This document shows, one piece after another, positions 59,690 to 64,000 of a stretch of DNA of 64,000 bases. A model generated the notes under the pieces. It saw only the letters and a program-made list of their open reading frames with translations, was not told the origin of the DNA and did no database searches. Position numbers and translations under genes: made by a program. Positions within the stretch are counted from its first letter, which is position 1. Every line of letters begins with the position of its first letter. This DNA is from Lobosporangium transversale (taxonomy: Eukaryota > Mortierellomycota > Mortierellomycetes > Mortierellales > Mortierellaceae), in the NCBI RefSeq assembly GCF_002105155.1, contig NW_019029026.1, positions 248,001 through 312,000 on the forward strand. The letters are read 5' to 3'.

Positions 59690-60481
59690 GGAAAGAAAAG
59701 AAAAGAAAAGAAAAGAAAGGAATAGAAGAAAGAGGATAGGCATACTCAGTAAGGTTGAGGACGCAGATAGTGTTGTCGCCATTAGGGATATGTATTGTTG
59801 TGTGGCACAGGTAAGATAATAATAAGAAAAAAAGGGGGGAGAAGAGAGGTGGCAAAAAGAAAAAGATGAATAAAAAGATGAGGTTCTAGTTAAATGTGTC
59901 AATAATATCAATCAATCAAATAGCCGATCTTGATTATAAAAAGATTCTGGGCTATTTTCTACTCTTTTTTACTCTCACTCCACTTCTCAACAGCTCTTTG
60001 CCTGTGTAGTGTAGTCTCTGAAAATGGTGCATCAAGGCAAGTACCATGAGGCGTTTTTACAAAGAGGAAGATCGGGGCTATTAGTTCAGCAACAGTATTT
60101 ATACCTGGTAGAACCGTGCTCTTTTTTTTTTTTTTTATAAAAAAGGCTATAGGGCGTATGCTCTGTCTTTGCATTGCCGTATCAATCCACAAAATATGTA
60201 TAGCAAATATTTGTCGCGTAGTACGTGTAATCATTCAAATTTGCCTCGCCCCCCTGGGCGAAGTCATCCAATCTCCTTGGCCAACACACAACTGAATCAT
60301 TTTGTTGTTTCAAGTCGGCCCCAAATAAATTCCACAAACTATAAGATCCAAGATCAGAATTATACTTTTTTTTTTTTTTTTTTTTTTAAGCTCCAAGCTA
60401 ATAAAAATCAAAAAGATTGACAAACAGAATTTGTTAAAGTATTTCGGATTATTTAGCTTTTTATGCATTCAAATGACAGGA
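59562..60481. other. Intergenic region upstream of the septin-like gene
   Basis: 920 bases with no supported gene. Contains a 27-base A run (59655-59682) followed by a (GAAAA)n array (about 59691-59717) that is C/T-rich on the minus strand, so it is the septin gene's leader. TATAAAAAG lies near 59936-59944 (plus). T runs lie at 60122-60136 and 60367-60387. Confidence 0.4.
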
Positions 60482-61661
60482 TTATTTGGCTGAATTATCG
60501 CTCTTAGTGTACTTGTTGTGAGAGAGACGCGACTGATACTCGATCTGGTCTATTATAAATGCAAAGCTAGGATTACTACGCATCATTTGTTTATCAATGC
60601 GATATGTTTCCTTACGGAGCTGTGGTAGAGCTACGGATGTCGGCTTCGGTCCTGATTTTGACTTTGATTTCGAAGTCAGTCTGGATGATGATGAATTCGA
60701 GGATGTAGAAGGTGATGTAGGAAGAGGGGTCGTAGCGGACGTTGTGGTCCACACAACTGACTTGTCCGATTCTGATTGCACAAACAAGTCTGTAGAGAAA
60801 ACTTGGGATTGTAACGGTACACCTCGCCAAGATAGCTTCTCAAACGTTAACTTGAGTGGGTCCGTAGAAGATACTTTGATCGCTGCAGGGACCTTGGAGG
60901 ACGCTGAGCCTTGCACGTGGATCTTGGTTACATTGTTACGGAAGAGTGCATGCAGGAGAGCCAAAGGGGACAAGGAGATCACCCCAGCTGTTTTTTTTTT
61001 TTTTTAGCATTAAAGTAAAAAAAAAACCAGATGCCAAGCGTAATGGAATATAAAAGAGAAAATTCAAAAAGAAGAGAGGTTACAAAAGATGGCGCTTATT
61101 AATGATCAATGAAGCTGTAAAGACTAGCACGAAAAACAAACAACAACAACAACAATAATAATAATAATAAAAAGCTCGGCAGTCGTCATCAACAATGCTT
61201 GTAGATCTGCCCTTTCTGATCTCTGATGTGTCACACAATTGTCGGTCTGGTTGGGGTCGAGCCCAGAAACAATCAAAGAACTCACCGACGATTGCCAAGA
61301 AATGTTCTGTGTTCCCAAGAAAGAGAGTAGTAGGGATAGCAATGCAGCCACAGGCTGCAAATACGAACGCGACACTCTTGCATTGACGAAGAGATCCAGC
61401 ATAAGGCCCTACATAAGCTACGACTGAATTGGATGGGGTTGCAAACGGGTTTTTAAGTTGCTTTGCCGCTGTTGTTTTTGTTGACACTGCTTGGGGTTGC
61501 AGACCAATTGTTGAACTGCTGCTGTTTGGAGTATTTTTCTTCTGACTGGTACCGTGGTGTTTAGTTGTGACAGCAGAGAAAGAGATGCAGCGCATATTAT
61601 GCCTGATCAATGAACGAGGAATGAGGACACATGATCTTCCTATGGGAATCAAGAACGACAT
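60482..61661 (-). CDS. Probable mitochondrial two-segment membrane protein, TMEM70/TMEM186-like
   Basis: Exons 61661-61286 and 60987-60482 join in frame to 293 residues. The start at 61661 gives MSFLIPIGRSCVLIPRSLIRHNMR, an Arg-rich, acid-free N-terminus with hydroxylated residues, which is a good mitochondrial presequence. After a Ser/Thr/Gln-rich linker comes VVAYVGPYAGSLRQCK, then two hydrophobic segments, VAFVFAACGCIAIPTTLFLG and, rebuilt across the intron, FLAIVAGVISLSPLALLHAL. The YxGPxxGxxRxxK motif before a TM hairpin is typical of the TMEM70/TMEM186/TMEM223 family, which assists assembly of respiratory complexes. The following beta-like part (KIHVQGSASSKVPAAIKV, KLSWRGVPLQSQVF) also fits. 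The 298-base intron holds a T run, an A run and TAA/CAA repeats. Family assignment is inference from layout and one motif. Confidence 0.68.
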
Positions 61662-62113
61662 GATTCTGAACAGACAGATTACAAAAAAAAAAAAAAAAAA
61701 AAAAAGCTTTTTCTGCACGAACACGAACAACATGGGGATATTTTTATTGCACGTGCCGCGACCATCCTGTCTGTAGGATGCTTTTTTAACCTTCCATCAA
61801 CTCTTCCAACTCTTGACTTGCGTTTCATTCAACTTTGCACTCTTCATTAAATTCACCTTGATCATTTCTCTTTTCTTTTCCTCTATCAATAAATAACAGG
61901 GATTGACAACAAAGTGGACGCCTTAAAAGGACAAAAGAGGAGAAAGGATATACTGAACTGACTTGTTATACGACCTTTTTCTCCTCTCTCCCGCTCATTC
62001 ACTCTTGCGCTACAACTTCCCTGTTCATTTCTCCCTGTCTGGCCCCATTCGGGCATTTTTATCTGCCAATTGTGGCCTGATAATCAACAGCACTGTCAAC
62101 AGTAAAAGTAGAC
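61662..62113. promoter_or_regulatory. Divergent promoter region, TMEM70-like and ABHD13-like genes
   Basis: 452 bases between divergent starts, with a 22-base A run near 61682-61705 and a long C/T-rich leader (about 61975-62050) before the hydrolase ATG. A TAAATAA-like AT segment near 61888-61895. No other gene seen. Confidence 0.45.
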
Positions 62114-63725
62114 ATGACATCTTATCTACCCTGGTATCTGTCTTACTCTCTCGCGGCTGCAGCCGTTGCGGTGTTGAGTGGCGGAGCCTTGCTCTATCAT
62201 TATCAATGCGAAATCATTTATCCCGCCAACTTTCCGGAAGGCTCAAGAAAACATGTAGCGTATACTATCTATTCTGCCCTTTTTGCTCTCGCCCTTCCTC
62301 TTTGTCTTACTATCACTCATAATCAAATGTTCAAGTGCAACTTACACCGCGCATCTTCTGTTTCCTTCGCTGACATCATTTTCACCATTCTCTTTCGCTT
62401 CGATACCACAACGTCAAATCTAATGTGAAACTCAGGTGGCAAAGCCGTCGCAGTATAACTTGCCATATGAAGACCTTACGCTGATCACACCAGACAAGGT
62501 TAAGATCAAGGCATACCTAATTAAACACCCTGATGACAGTATCGCTCGCAGAAGACCCACTATTCTCTACCTTCACGTAAGTGCCATAACAATCAATAAC
62601 TCGTTGTGTCACATTCCATAATGTTATACTGTTCTTTCTAATATTCGAGAGATGATGAGTGTCTGAAGACATTAAATTGTTCCAAAGTAGATTGTTTACC
62701 ATGTACACCATGTATTGTCCATAACCTCCTCTTTTTTTTTTTTTTTTTTTTTTTATTCTTTTTGTTGATTATATCTTGGTTAGGCGAATGCCGGCAATAT
62801 GGGCCACAGGTTATCAATCGCGGAAGTCTTTTATAAACAGTTTGGATGCAATATATTCATGCTTTCTTATCGTGGGTAAGGAAAGCTTCAAAAAAAAAAA
62901 AAATAAATAAATAAATAAAAATTAAAAAAGTAATAATATTTAAATAACTTCAAATAACTATAGGTACGGACTGAGTGAAGGAAGTCCATCAGAAAAGGGT
63001 CTCAAGATAGATGCAAAGGTAAACGACAACAATATTAAAGAAGTTAAAAAAAAAAAAAATCTTGAGTTGGGCAATAACCATTTTCGATGGATATTTTAGA
63101 CTGCGCTTGACTACATCAAGAAACATCCAGTGATTGCAGAAACCAAGTTGATTGCATACGGTCAATCTATTGGAGGCGCGGTTTCCATTGACATTGTCGC
63201 TAATAATGAGGAAGCATTTTCGGGACTGATAATTGAAAATACGTTTTTGAGTCTGGTAAGGAAGGGGAAAATGAACGTTTATGATTGTGTGCATGTCTCT
63301 TATTTGAAGGGATATGGTGCAAGTGGTGTAATGCTTAATCTTGACAAAATGTATTACATGTACGATATCCACATCTGATCGAAACTAATAATAACTATAA
63401 TTTTAATCATGCTATTAACTAGCGCAAGGTTATTCCGCATGTGCTGCCAATGATCGCACGAGTAGCCTTTCTATGTCACCAGAAATGGGATTCTGAAAAG
63501 ATGATCAGGGGCATTACTCGGTTGCCGGTCCTGTTTCTATCGGGTCTGAAAGACGAACTTGTACCACCTTCACATATGAAAGAACTATATCGAGTCTTGG
63601 ATACTACAGGAGAAGTGGTCTGGACAGAGTTCCCAAATGGGACCCATAACGATACATGTCTAAAGGATGGATATTTTGAGGCAATCAAGAAATTTCTGAA
63701 TGGAATTACGGCAAAACAGGAATGA
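62114..63725 (+). CDS. BEM46: Alpha/beta hydrolase, Bem46/ABHD13 family
   Basis: Six exons (62114-62254, 62436-62576, 62784-62875, 62964-63018, 63100-63255, 63423-63725) join to 295 residues, the usual length for the family. One N-terminal membrane segment (YSLAAAAVAVLSGGALLYHY) acts as an anchor, followed by IYPANFPEGSRK and the family strand YEDLTLITPDKVKIKAYL. The fold shows LHANAGNMGHR (oxyanion HxNxG), SYRGYGLSEGSPSEKGL, the nucleophile elbow YGQSIGGAVS, ENTFLSLRKVIPHVLP, the acid Asp in LKDELVPPSHM, and the base His in GTHNDT. Bem46 is linked to cell polarity and hyphal growth in fission yeast and filamentous fungi. Its substrate is unknown. Several introns carry A or T runs. Confidence 0.93.
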
Positions 63726-64000
63726 GTCCAACAATTGGATTTAAAAAAAAAAAAAAAAAAAAAATCGTCAAGAGTTTCATGTAATGTGGGCTGAGATGGT
63801 TGTTTGAATATTTCTTTTTTAGTATAATATACACCCATCCATAAAAAGTAATAAAATGAAATGAAATAAAAATCAGAAAGCATGTTGAAAGATTGGATAT
63901 ATGTTTTTTAATAAAAGCTTATAAGATAATGCAACATGTCCTTGAGCACACCCGGCCTTTATCCATGTATTCTTCCGCATGCTTGGCTTGTGCTTTGGCA
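63726..64000. other. 3' flank at right edge
   Basis: Downstream of the Bem46-type gene: a 22-base A run (about 63742-63764), AATAAA-like signals near 63852 and 63911, then ordinary sequence. Nothing else can be supported in the last 275 bases. Confidence 0.4.

Overview
This window comes from a fungal nuclear genome. The genes are spliced, with short introns of 50-400 bases using GTAAGT, GTATGT or GTACGT donors. A/T homopolymer runs of 15-30 bases are common in introns and intergenic DNA. The gene set and protein style (Q/N- and S-rich regulators, an Argonaute, a Bem46-type hydrolase, a SWI/SNF ARID subunit) fit an early-diverging fungus. A Mortierella-like member of Mucoromycota/Mortierellomycota is my best guess, from general resemblance and not from a diagnostic marker. 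I found no rRNA, tRNA, CRISPR, prophage or bacterial-type operon.

Layout, left to right. 1-1885: no supported gene, purine-rich low-complexity DNA. 1886-4449 (-): DENND11/LCHN-like DENN protein, divergent from S-adenosylhomocysteine hydrolase (5027-6702, +). 6974-8669 (+): RCC1 homologue. 9535-15420 (+): very Q/N-rich SWI1/ARID subunit of SWI/SNF, followed by a probable 2H-phosphoesterase-like gene (about 15739-16719, +). 16897-22065 (-): SART3/Prp24-type U4/U6 recycling factor. 22220-25916 (-): family GH31 alpha-glucosidase. 26804-28468 (-): C2H2 regulator. 29042-33470 (-): C2-domain plus class-3 lipase protein. 34621-35580 (+): centrin-like EF-hand protein. 35720 to about 36560 (-): a dead Tc1/mariner transposase. 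36824-40485 (+): thirteen-exon Argonaute with an intact DEDH tetrad. 40892-42615 (-): FYRN/FYRC protein. 42815-45159 (-): O-fucosyltransferase-like type II membrane protein. 45775-47592 (+): PRS1-type PRPP synthetase whose ATG appears to be split by an intron. 49678-51934 (-): ten-finger zinc-finger protein. 51935-57127: gene-poor stretch holding an imperfect inverted repeat. 57128-57550 (-): MIA40. 58117-59561 (-): septin-like GTPase. 60482-61661 (-): two-membrane-segment TMEM70-like protein. 62114-63725 (+): Bem46/ABHD13-type hydrolase.

The genes are independent units of housekeeping and regulation: methyl cycle, Ran cycle, chromatin remodelling, splicing, carbohydrate and lipid hydrolysis, RNA silencing, nucleotide synthesis, mitochondrial import and cytoskeleton. 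They do not form a cluster with one job. I assigned exons by reading splice sites against frame and family conservation. Where exact exon lengths are quoted, the joined lengths are multiples of three. I did not find a convincing new multi-gene system. The most notable points are gene-structural: a start codon split between exons, a GC-AG intron, tiny first coding exons, a decayed Tc1 element beside the Argonaute gene, a metazoan-style MIA40, and several unusual protein architectures.
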